A DNA stretch of 33,576 nucleotides from Bacteroidaceae bacterium (GTDB lineage: Bacteria > Bacteroidota > Bacteroidia > Bacteroidales > Bacteroidaceae), in contig JAFNXL010000049.1 of assembly GCA_017379075.1 (NCBI GenBank), forward strand, positions 1 through 33,576, written 5' to 3'. Within the stretch, counting starts at the first letter, position 1, and every line of letters starts with the position of its first letter. The position numbers were made by a program, and so were the translations under genes. Shown in pieces: positions 16,238-23,117 of the stretch. Under the pieces are notes generated by a model. It worked only from the letters and a program-made list of their open reading frames with translations. It ran no database searches and was not told the origin of the DNA.

Positions 16238-16951
16238 ATGAATAATTCTTTTACCTTTCGCCAGTTTGAAATCCAGCACGACCGTTGTGCGATGAAAGTC
16301 GGCACGGACGGTGTCTTGCTGGGAGCCTGGGCCGACCTCTCCGGCAGCAACCACATACTGGATGTGGGTTGTGGCAGCGGACTCATTGCGCTGATGGCCG
16401 CCCAACGCGCCCCCCATTCCCATGTATGGGGTATCGATGTGGACGCATCTTCCGTGGAACAAGCACTTCAGAATGTGCGCAACAGTCCTTTTTCTGACAG
16501 AGTGCAACTCTTTTTGCAGGATGTGCGGACATATTCCCCTTCCGTATCCTTCAGCCATGTCCTCTGCAATCCGCCTTATTATACCGAACAGACCTTGCCG
16601 CCAGATGACGCACGGATGCGTGCCCGGCACACGGCATACCTTAGTCTGGAAAGCCTGTTGGAAAGTGTAGGGCGGTTATTGGAACCACAAGGACGTTTCA
16701 GCCTGATTCTCCCCACTCAAACCGCAGAGCTGTTCATCACCCATGCCATGGCAAATGGTTGGTACATTGTCCGCACCTGCAAGGTTTTCACCGTAGCGCA
16801 CAAACCGCCCAAACGGTTGCTCCTTACGTTATCTCGCATCTCTTCGGATACGATTGAGAATGAAACGCTTGTGCTGCAAGAGAAGACTGGCGGACGCACT
16901 GCTGAATATGCATCCTTGTGTGCCGACTTTTATCTGCCAAAGAAAGATTAG
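16238..16951 (+). CDS. trmN6: tRNA1(Val) (adenine37-N6)-methyltransferase, TrmN6/YfiC family
   Basis: This is a 237-residue class I SAM-dependent methyltransferase. The SAM-binding motif I is DVGCGSG (42-48), the acidic end of strand 2 is GIDVDA (65-70), and the catalytic motif is NPPYY (111-115), typical of N6-adenine methyltransferases. The N-terminus (FTFRQFEIQHDRCAMKVGTD) matches the YfiC/TrmN6 family, which methylates A37 of tRNA1-Val in E. coli. Target identity here is inferred from the family. It is divergent from lon. Its TAG stop at 16949-16951 overlaps the TAA stop (16950-16948) of the convergent BASS-like gene. Confidence 0.92.
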   Translation: MNNSFTFRQFEIQHDRCAMKVGTDGVLLGAWADLSGSNHILDVGCGSGLIALMAAQRAPHSHVWGIDVDASSVEQALQNVRNSPFSDRVQLFLQDVRTYSPSVSFSHVLCNPPYYTEQTLPPDDARMRARHTAYLSLESLLESVGRLLEPQGRFSLILPTQTAELFITHAMANGWYIVRTCKVFTVAHKPPKRLLLTLSRISSDTIENETLVLQEKTGGRTAEYASLCADFYLPKKD

Positions 16952-17901
16952 GACAGCTGCTTTTTTCGTTTCTGATACAACTGGTATGAGTTATAGACGT
17001 TATGCCATACGCTATAAAAGCCACCGGCCAAACTCGTAACCGGAGTAAGGAAAGTATAGCTCATCCAAATGGCGAAAATCGTATTTTTCTGTCCTGCCGC
17101 CTGTCCCGCGCTTAACGGTTCTCCGTCCTTGCAACCAAGTTTGCGGCCAATGGCAAACTGAGCAATGCATGCCAACAGGCTGATGGCGGCTATGCTGATT
17201 TCATAATATATCGGGAAGGGACTGTGCATAAGGCTCTTTGTCGTAATGCACATGGCAATGGCAAGGGCCACTGTCCACAGATAGAAGGCCATATCCTTTA
17301 TCTTTACAATCCGTGCTACCAGCCTTGGGCACACCCATTGCAGAAACATGGCCAGGATAAACGGACAGAAAAGCAGTGGGAACACCCTGCCGATAATCTG
17401 CAGAAAATTGCCAATGAAATGTGTTTCGCCCTGCGGATGGATGACAGGAATCATCAAGGGCACAAGAATTGCCGTAGACAGGTTGCCCAATATGGTGAAC
17501 ATGGTCAGCGAACCCGTATTGCCACCCAGTTTTCCGGTAACGACAATGGCCGCTGTAGCCGTGGGACAGATAAAGCAAATCATTGCCGCCTCCACCAGTA
17601 TGCGCCACTCCGCTTCGGGCATCAGGGCAAGCAGTCCTCCCAAGACCATGAACGTTCCGCCCTGTATGCACAACAGTTTCCATTGCCACGGCACCAATTT
17701 CAGTTCCTTTGGCTTTATCTTGCAGAACGAGAGGAAAAGCATACTGAAGATCAATATGGGCTGAAGGGCATCCACCATCTTGGACATGTAGGGATGATAG
17801 GGTCTGAGGCATTCAGCCTCGGACAGAATGAAATATGAAGCAACGCCAGTTCCCATACTGATGGGCAGCGTCCAGTTGCGCATAAACTCTAATATTTTCA
17901 T
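16948..17901 (-). CDS. BASS-like transporter, second paralogue
   Basis: This is a 317-residue membrane protein with about nine or ten hydrophobic helices and weak similarity to the SBF/BASS fold. The signature region is CPTATAAIVVTGKLGGNTGS (about 111-130) followed by the helix TMFTILGNLSTAILVPLMIP, the counterpart of the first crossover motif. It is clearly different from the transporter at 7674-8675, lacking the GCSPGGVSSN motif, so substrates probably differ. A C-terminal basic tail (YQKRKKQLS) is present. The gene is single, with a -7 box at 17943-17950 and a leader of about 40 nt. Substrate unknown. Confidence 0.75.
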   Translation of the reverse strand: MKILEFMRNWTLPISMGTGVASYFILSEAECLRPYHPYMSKMVDALQPILIFSMLFLSFCKIKPKELKLVPWQWKLLCIQGGTFMVLGGLLALMPEAEWRILVEAAMICFICPTATAAIVVTGKLGGNTGSLTMFTILGNLSTAILVPLMIPVIHPQGETHFIGNFLQIIGRVFPLLFCPFILAMFLQWVCPRLVARIVKIKDMAFYLWTVALAIAMCITTKSLMHSPFPIYYEISIAAISLLACIAQFAIGRKLGCKDGEPLSAGQAAGQKNTIFAIWMSYTFLTPVTSLAGGFYSVWHNVYNSYQLYQKRKKQLS

Positions 17902-17942
17902 ATTGGTTTCCTATTCTTGACATTTAATTGCAACGATTGGTG

Positions 17943-17950
17943 CAAAATTA
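17943..17950 (-). promoter_or_regulatory. -7 box (TAATTTTG) of the BASS-like gene
   Basis: TAATTTTG on the minus strand is 41 nt before the ATG at 17901. It is divergent from the box at 18005-18012. The intergenic region of about 195 bp holds these two promoters and nothing else recognisable. Confidence 0.55.
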
Positions 17951-18004
17951 AACAAAAACTTTCACATTTCCGTGTAAAAAGTTTCGCATTTCATGGTTTT
18001 TTAC

Positions 18005-18012
18005 TAATTTTG
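18005..18012 (+). promoter_or_regulatory. -7 box (TAATTTTG) of the gene at 18097
   Basis: TAATTTTG is preceded at exactly 19 nt by TTTC, one base from the consensus TTTG. It would give an untranslated leader of about 80 nt before the ATG at 18097. Confidence 0.6.
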
Positions 18013-18096
18013 CGCCCGAGTTTAGCACCTGCCTATGTCGCAAAAAGACTTGATTGGACATAACGATTTATAAAACACATCACCCTTAATTATTTT

Positions 18097-18654
18097 ATGA
18101 ATCTTTACATAAGATATTTTGACAAGGAAGTTGTCGTGCAGAAAATTGATGAAGCCGTTGCCTTCCTTTCTGAAATTCCGGGTTTTGAACCCGATGATTT
18201 TTTTGTGAACGATTTTGTTTCTTACGTAAACGGACCCATACAATATCCCAAACGATACAAGGTTCGTAATCGTTCATATTTTATTGTGATAAAGACCAAC
18301 GCCAAGACCTTGGAAGAGTTCAAGGCCAACGGAACCAGTGTTGTAGAACAGTCTGCAGAGCAGCCTGTGGTGGAGAAAGAACGTCCCCGCAGCCCATACT
18401 TGTCGGACAACGTGGGATGGTACGAGGCAGAAGTTACCTTCAACCGTGTACTGGCCAACCCTGTTACCGGAAAATCACGCTATTTCAGCACTGATTTTGT
18501 AGCCCGCGTTAAGGCCACTTCCGTACAAGACTGTTACGACCGCGTCATGGACTACCTCCGTAGTCGTCCCGACATCGACAGCCGAAGCCAACTCCCCAGC
18601 ATCAAGGGACGCAACTTCCGCGCCAAGTTCTTGGGTTTGTATCCCGAAGGATAA
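18097..18654 (+). CDS. Conserved Bacteroidales protein of unknown function
   Basis: This 185-residue protein has no signal peptide or membrane segment, so it is probably cytosolic. I do not recognise a named domain, but similar proteins occur in Bacteroides as I recall. The N-terminal half (1-75) is mixed alpha/beta with aromatic strands (MNLYIRYFDKEVV, RYKVRNRSYFIVIKT). A variable polar linker (about 78-105, rich in E, Q and P) follows. The second half (106-185) starts VGWYEAEVTFNRVL, contains FVARVKATSVQDCYDRVMDYLRSR and ends with KGRNFRAKFLGLYPEG. The two halves may be related repeats, each with a YxxRV-like strand. It has its own promoter and terminator and is therefore a single-gene unit, which argues for independent expression. 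Confidence 0.8.
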   Translation: MNLYIRYFDKEVVVQKIDEAVAFLSEIPGFEPDDFFVNDFVSYVNGPIQYPKRYKVRNRSYFIVIKTNAKTLEEFKANGTSVVEQSAEQPVVEKERPRSPYLSDNVGWYEAEVTFNRVLANPVTGKSRYFSTDFVARVKATSVQDCYDRVMDYLRSRPDIDSRSQLPSIKGRNFRAKFLGLYPEG

Positions 18655-18692
18655 GCTGTCCCCCACCCTTTTAGAGGGGACGGACATAAAGG

Positions 18693-18739
18693 AAAAAACC
18701 ATTTACAGTTTTGGCAACAAGCCCTGTAAATGGTTTTTT
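18693..18739. terminator. Bidirectional rho-independent terminator
   Basis: AAAAAACCATTTACAG (18693-18708) is perfectly complementary to CTGTAAATGGTTTTTT (18724-18739), with A and T tracts on the two sides. It lies between the converging gene ending at 18654 and the operon ending at 18768. A small 6-bp hairpin (GTCCCC/GGGGAC, 18658-18681) precedes it, directly after the stop codon. Confidence 0.9.
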
Positions 18740-18767
18740 TCTTGTAGAATTCCAGAATCTTTATGGA

Positions 18768-19622
18768 TTATTTCCGCACAAAAATGGCATTGGACACGCT
18801 TCGCTCACCTTCATGGTCAAACTTGCGGTTATCCGACGGACAGTTCAGCACACCATTGCCCTCACCCTCTTCCATCCATAAGGTGGTGGAGCCTCCGCCA
18901 TCCAAGTTGATGGCATCGCAACCGCCAAGCACACGAATGAGATGGGCCAGTTCCGGGATATTCACCCCAATGGCATTGCCTGGCGAACGCCCATCTACCG
19001 TAAGGAATACCACCTTGCTTGAGGTAAGGTAAAGCGCTGTGCGGGGATGTTTGGTTACAATGAACGACTCGCTGCACTCGTCCCAAGGACAGATTTCCCC
19101 ATCTTGTAGAAGCAGAGGGCCGGAAGCCAGCACTGTGCCTTTCTTTCCCCGATAGGCACGTTCTGTGTCAATATTCCACGGCATAATCTCCACCTTGTGT
19201 TTGTAAGTTCGCACGGCACCCGTTACGCGCGAATCGAACTCTGCGGCAGTAGTGCTGTCCACCACTTGTGCCTCCTTCTTCAAGAAACATACAGAACTTC
19301 CGTTCTTCATGTTGTAGTATGAACCGTTCAATGCGGCTATGGCTTCGTTGTCTTTGCCAATGCCACTGGTCGGCTTCATGCCACCAGGCGAGCCGATGCC
19401 GAAACGGAATTTTCTTTTGCGTGGAATCTCAACCAGATTTATGTGCTGACAGCCTTGATAAAGCGTCTCAATCTGGGCACGTTTGTGAACTATGCCGTCC
19501 GCTGTCTGCCGGGTCTGCCATACAGCATTCACAATGGCAAGAGAATCTTCTTTGGTCTGTGCGCCAGCACTGGTGGCACAGGCAAACAAGAGAGAGAGAA
19601 AAGAAAGAATGGGAAAACGCAT
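18768..19622 (-). CDS. Secreted phosphodiester glycosidase-like protein (NAGPA domain)
   Basis: A 284-residue protein with a signal peptide (cleavage likely after AGA, about residue 21) is probably periplasmic. It carries the NAGPA domain (DUF2233). The motifs are NGSYY (99-103), a central ASGPLLLQDG, TVDGR (208-212), NLDGGGSTT (239-247) and ERSVSNAI (273-280). The family includes the mammalian enzyme that removes N-acetylglucosamine from phosphodiester-linked mannose-6-phosphate and bacterial proteins acting on sugar-phosphodiester bonds in cell-wall polymers. The substrate here is unknown. It starts 22 nt after the HAD gene and is the last gene of the operon, before the terminator at 18693-18739. 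Confidence 0.88.
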   Translation of the reverse strand: MRFPILSFLSLLFACATSAGAQTKEDSLAIVNAVWQTRQTADGIVHKRAQIETLYQGCQHINLVEIPRKRKFRFGIGSPGGMKPTSGIGKDNEAIAALNGSYYNMKNGSSVCFLKKEAQVVDSTTAAEFDSRVTGAVRTYKHKVEIMPWNIDTERAYRGKKGTVLASGPLLLQDGEICPWDECSESFIVTKHPRTALYLTSSKVVFLTVDGRSPGNAIGVNIPELAHLIRVLGGCDAINLDGGGSTTLWMEEGEGNGVLNCPSDNRKFDHEGERSVSNAIFVRK

Positions 19623-19644
19623 AATTATAAGGGAATGAATGTGT

Positions 19645-20262
19645 TTATAATACGAGTTCTAGTCCAGGGACTTCTCTGCTGAGGTCCTTCACATATTGTG
19701 CGGCAGTGGTAAATACCGCAGCCTTCATGCCGGCACGCAATGCTCCGTCAATATTCACTTGCTTGTCATCCGCAAAGAAACATTCCTGGGGAACAAGGCC
19801 ACACTTCTGGCACAGACGGTCATATATGGCCACATCGGGTTTGATAAGATGCTCCTCGGAAGAGATGACCCATCCGTCCAGCAGAGAAAAGATCTCATAT
19901 TTGCGCATGATGCCATGTACCTTTTTCGACCAATTGGTCAATCCATACAGGCGGAAACCTTTCTGTTTGAGCTGCATCAGGAGCGGACGCATGCCATCCA
20001 TCTCTCCCAGGATGAACTCGTCAAAGCGGTCATAGAACAACTGCAGCTGGGCTGCCAAATGAGGATGTGCCTCCTGTTCCTGGCGAAGAATTTCTTCAAG
20101 AGGTTCCACACCCAAGTCGCAACGGTTCATGAACGCATCACTGAGCACAATGCGGCAATACTCCTCCAAATGATCGCCCTGATGGAAAAAGTCGCGGATG
20201 ACACGCTCAAAGTCATAGTCAACCAGCACTTTACCGAAGTCAAAGACCAGATTCCTTATCAT
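19645..20262 (-). CDS. HAD family phosphatase (YihX-like, subfamily IA)
   Basis: This is a 205-residue cytosolic HAD hydrolase. The nucleophile Asp8 is in FDFGKVLVD. Motif II is LTNWS (108-112), motif III is Lys141 in HLIKPD and motif IV is ADD (164-166). The helical cap inserted at about 17-90 is of the C1 type. At the usual DxD position the second aspartate is glycine (DFG), as in the YihX group of sugar-phosphate phosphatases, so this is a subgroup trait and not a defect. A sugar phosphate is a likely substrate but is not determined. The ATG overlaps the stop of the upstream Smr-domain gene by 4 nt. The following gene encodes a sugar-phosphodiester enzyme, which suggests a common sugar-phosphate theme. 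Confidence 0.9.
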   Translation of the reverse strand: MIRNLVFDFGKVLVDYDFERVIRDFFHQGDHLEEYCRIVLSDAFMNRCDLGVEPLEEILRQEQEAHPHLAAQLQLFYDRFDEFILGEMDGMRPLLMQLKQKGFRLYGLTNWSKKVHGIMRKYEIFSLLDGWVISSEEHLIKPDVAIYDRLCQKCGLVPQECFFADDKQVNIDGALRAGMKAAVFTTAAQYVKDLSREVPGLELVL

Positions 20263-21329
20263 GACTGGCCTATCTTAACCATGGTGGCACCGAAACCATA
20301 CTCGCGGAACGAGGCATCCTGCCATGTACAGCCCTTGTAGCGGTACTTCAGTTCTTGCAGGATGTTTTTGCGCAACACGCCCGCACCCTTGCCGTGGATG
20401 AAGACAATCTTCTGTCCCAGCTTCTTGATGTTCTCGTCCATCACACGGCGGAACTCGTTCATCTGTACCATCAGCATGTCGCCGTTGCTCATGCCCGAAG
20501 TGGTGTCCAACAGCTCGCCAATGTGCAAGTCCACCTCAATGGGGCCGTCCTTCTCCTGCTTCTTGGGAACCGGCTTTACGGGCTGCTCGTCCTGCTTCTT
20601 CTTTTCCAGCAATGCCTCCTGCAACTGTTCGGCATCCACAAAGACCTGACGCACGGGCTTGTCGTCCCTTACCACATCGAGGGTCAGGTTGGGATCGTTG
20701 AAGAACTCGTTGGGTTGGAACGTATGCAGTTTGTAGAACTTGGTGCCGTCTATACGGAGAGCCGTGCTTATAGCAGGCTTTATCTGGAAGGTCTTGTCGT
20801 GCTTCCATGCCATCATCTGCACACATACGCGCTCCAGCTCGTTCAGCGCACTGCGGTCAAACTCCTCAATGAACACCTTGCTGTTGGGCTCCACCTGCGC
20901 GCAGAAACGGGCACGCCAGTTGTTGCCCTCGGCATTCATGTAGAGGACTTGCAGATAATAATTGGAATCATTGACCAGATAGGCCTCAAAGGTGGTGTCC
21001 GATATGCGTTTCACATCATCCGGCACAAAGGACAGATACACGTTCAGACGGTCACCGTCCTTGCGCTCCACCACCTTGGGCTTGAAGGTTATGGGTTTGT
21101 CGCAAGGTTCAATCTCCACCGGCTCCGCTGCTTTCTTCTGTTTGGTGCCCAAGGTGTCTACCTTTGCAATGTTGTAATCGTCCGTGTCAATTAACACCAC
21201 CTGGCTCTTGAGCATAGGAATGTCAAAGCCGTCCTCATCCTGTACCAGCACGACATCCTTGCCTTGGAAACCACTCACTATGCCTCCTCCCACTTCGGAA
21301 AGGAAGCGAACTTTATCTCCTATTTTCAT
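20259..21329 (-). CDS. DUF2027 domain protein with C-terminal Smr domain
   Basis: This 356-residue cytosolic protein has an N-terminal SH3-like small beta domain (about 1-50, MKIGDKVRFLSEVGGGIVSG), a central DUF2027 beta domain (about 75-230), a charged K/E/Q/P linker (about 238-262) and a C-terminal Smr domain (about 265-354). The Smr hallmarks are DLHIGEL (267-273) and HGKGAGVLR (312-320). Smr domains occur in MutS2 and in nucleases that cleave nicked or branched DNA or stalled-ribosome mRNA. This architecture is typical of Bacteroidetes, where its role is unestablished. It is not MutS2 because the ATPase is absent. It is the first gene of a three-gene operon with HAD and NAGPA genes and is divergent from queA. 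Confidence 0.88.
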   Translation of the reverse strand: MKIGDKVRFLSEVGGGIVSGFQGKDVVLVQDEDGFDIPMLKSQVVLIDTDDYNIAKVDTLGTKQKKAAEPVEIEPCDKPITFKPKVVERKDGDRLNVYLSFVPDDVKRISDTTFEAYLVNDSNYYLQVLYMNAEGNNWRARFCAQVEPNSKVFIEEFDRSALNELERVCVQMMAWKHDKTFQIKPAISTALRIDGTKFYKLHTFQPNEFFNDPNLTLDVVRDDKPVRQVFVDAEQLQEALLEKKKQDEQPVKPVPKKQEKDGPIEVDLHIGELLDTTSGMSNGDMLMVQMNEFRRVMDENIKKLGQKIVFIHGKGAGVLRKNILQELKYRYKGCTWQDASFREYGFGATMVKIGQS

Positions 21330-21351
21330 CTGTTATTCCTTGTTTTGCAGA

Positions 21352-21359
21352 CAAAATTA
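21352..21359 (-). promoter_or_regulatory. -7 box (TAATTTTG) of the DUF2027/Smr operon
   Basis: TAATTTTG on the minus strand lies 22 nt before the ATG at 21329. It is only 22 bp from the divergent -7 box at 21382, so the two promoters overlap and RNA polymerase binding may be mutually exclusive. Confidence 0.6.
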
Positions 21360-21381
21360 CACATTTTTCCCGAGAATGATG

Positions 21382-21389
21382 TATCTTTG
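21382..21389 (+). promoter_or_regulatory. -7 box (TATCTTTG) of queA
   Basis: TATCTTTG lies 16 nt before the ATG at 21406, implying a leader of about 10 nt. That is too short for a preQ1 riboswitch, and none is seen. Confidence 0.6.
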
Positions 21390-21405
21390 CACAAATTTGT
21401 GACCG

Positions 21406-22620
21406 ATGGACCCCAAGCATATTCAAATCAAGGATTATAATTACGCCCTGCCCGACGAGCGCATTGCCAAATTCCCCTTGGCGCAGCGCGACAGCAGCAA
21501 GCTTCTGGTGTACAACCGCGGACAGGTGGAGGAAAGCCGTTTCAACCATCTGCCCTCCTATCTGCCCAAGGGCGCATTGATGGTGTTCAACAACACCAAG
21601 GTGATACAGGCCCGTCTGCGTTTCCGCAAGGAGACCGGGGCACTGATAGAGATTTTCATTCTGGAACCCGCCTGCCCGGTGGAATACCAGGAGAACTTCA
21701 TCCAGCGGAACCGTTGTGCATGGTTCTGCCTGGTGGGCAACCTGAAGAAGTGGAAGGAAGGTGCCCTGCGACAGGCTGTGGAAGTAAACGGAAAGACCAT
21801 AGAACTGAAAGCCACAAGGGCTGAGACGCACGGCACAAGCCACCGCATCGACTTTGAATGGGAAACCGGTCCGTCATGGGCAGAGATTCTGGAAGCGATG
21901 GGCGAACTGCCCATTCCGCCCTATCTGAACCGGCAGACAGAAGAGAGCGACAAGGAAACCTACCAGACCGTGTACAGCAAAATTAAAGGCAGCGTGGCTG
22001 CCCCCACTGCCGGACTGCACTTTACACAAGAGGTATTGGAGGAGCTGGACGCACAAGGCATTGTCCGCGAGGAAGTAACCCTGCACGTGGGAGCCGGCAC
22101 GTTCAGACCGGTGAAAAGCGAAGAGATTGGCGGGCACGACATGCACACCGAGCACATTGCCGTCAAGCGCGAGACCGTGGAAAGACTGCTGGCGCACAAC
22201 GGACAGGCCATTGCTGTGGGCACCACCAGTGTGCGCACATTGGAAAGTCTGTATTACATGGGGGTGATGGCGGCAGAGGGGCACACGGAGCTGCACGTTC
22301 CACAATGGATGCCCTACGAATACACAGGAGAAATGAACACCACAGACGCCTTGAAGGCATTGCTCTCATACATGGACCGGCAACAGCTTGACGTGCTGCA
22401 CAGCAGCACACAGATTATCATTGCACCGGGATACCTCTACCACATTGTCCAGATGATGGTCACCAACTTCCACCAGCCGCAAAGCACTCTGCTCCTGCTG
22501 GTCAGTGCATTCGTACAGGGCGACTGGCGCAAGATATACGACTATGCCCTGGCACACGATTTTCGTTTTCTCAGCTATGGCGACAGCTCACTGCTCATTC
22601 CCGAAAATTCCGAATTATGA
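21406..22620 (+). CDS. queA: S-adenosylmethionine:tRNA ribosyltransferase-isomerase (QueA)
   Basis: QueA transfers and isomerises the ribosyl group of SAM onto preQ1-modified tRNA to give epoxyqueuosine, the step after Tgt (encoded at 12507). Family motifs are YALPDERIAKFPLAQRDSSK near the start, MVFNNTKVIQARL, GELPIPPYLNR, the strongly conserved AAPTAGLHFT, LHVGAGTFRPV, and the C-terminal NFHQPQSTLLLLVSAF. At 404 residues it is longer than the usual 340-350. The extra length appears as an insertion in the first third (about 85-140), which I believe is usual in Bacteroidetes. The ATG of the next gene overlaps its TGA by 4 nt. Confidence 0.96.
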   Translation: MDPKHIQIKDYNYALPDERIAKFPLAQRDSSKLLVYNRGQVEESRFNHLPSYLPKGALMVFNNTKVIQARLRFRKETGALIEIFILEPACPVEYQENFIQRNRCAWFCLVGNLKKWKEGALRQAVEVNGKTIELKATRAETHGTSHRIDFEWETGPSWAEILEAMGELPIPPYLNRQTEESDKETYQTVYSKIKGSVAAPTAGLHFTQEVLEELDAQGIVREEVTLHVGAGTFRPVKSEEIGGHDMHTEHIAVKRETVERLLAHNGQAIAVGTTSVRTLESLYYMGVMAAEGHTELHVPQWMPYEYTGEMNTTDALKALLSYMDRQQLDVLHSSTQIIIAPGYLYHIVQMMVTNFHQPQSTLLLLVSAFVQGDWRKIYDYALAHDFRFLSYGDSSLLIPENSEL

Positions 22621-23117
22621 AACAAGACAGACAAGATGAACTGCTCCCACTGGTGGACGAGAACGGCAACATTACCGGTGCTGCCACAAGGGGCGAATGC
22701 CACAACGGCAGCATGATGATGCATCCGGTGGTACACCTTCACGTGTTCAACAGCAAGGGAGAACTCTATCTGCAGAAGCGGCCGGAGTGGAAAGACATCC
22801 AGCCCGGCAAATGGGACACGGCTGTGGGCGGGCACATCGACCTGGGCGAGCACGTGGAACAAGCCTTGTTCCGCGAGGCCGGTGAGGAATTGGGCATAGA
22901 GGGCTTCACGCCCGAAGCACTGCCCCAATATGTATTCCGTTCAGAACGCGAATGTGAAATGGTCTATCCCTATAAAACCGTTTACGACAAGGACATACGC
23001 CCCAGCGAAGAGACCAGCGGAGGCCGCTTCTGGAACATGGACGAGATACGGGAGTCCATAGGGAAAGACATTCTTACTCCCAACTTCGAACAGGAATTCA
23101 AGAAACTCTTCGGTTAG
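22617..23117 (+). CDS. Nudix hydrolase
   Basis: A 166-residue cytosolic Nudix protein. The full Nudix box GX5EX7REUXEEXGU is present at 72-94 (GHIDLGE...REAGEELGI), so divalent metal binding and pyrophosphate cleavage are expected. The N-terminal strand region (ELLPLVDENGNITGAATRGECH) and HPVVHLHVFNSKGELYLQKR are like the YfcD/IPP isomerase-like branch. Its natural substrate cannot be named. It is translationally coupled to queA (ATGA overlap). Its stop overlaps by 4 nt the end of the convergent sialidase-like gene. Confidence 0.92.
   Translation: MKQDRQDELLPLVDENGNITGAATRGECHNGSMMMHPVVHLHVFNSKGELYLQKRPEWKDIQPGKWDTAVGGHIDLGEHVEQALFREAGEELGIEGFTPEALPQYVFRSERECEMVYPYKTVYDKDIRPSEETSGGRFWNMDEIRESIGKDILTPNFEQEFKKLFG

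Noticed and set aside
20259-21329. MutS2 as an identity for the Smr-domain gene
   Set aside because: The Walker motifs and MutS core are absent; only the C-terminal Smr domain is shared.
21329-21406. Possible preQ1 riboswitch before queA
   Set aside because: The predicted leader is only about 10 nt and no pseudoknot-forming C-rich or A-rich pattern is visible.
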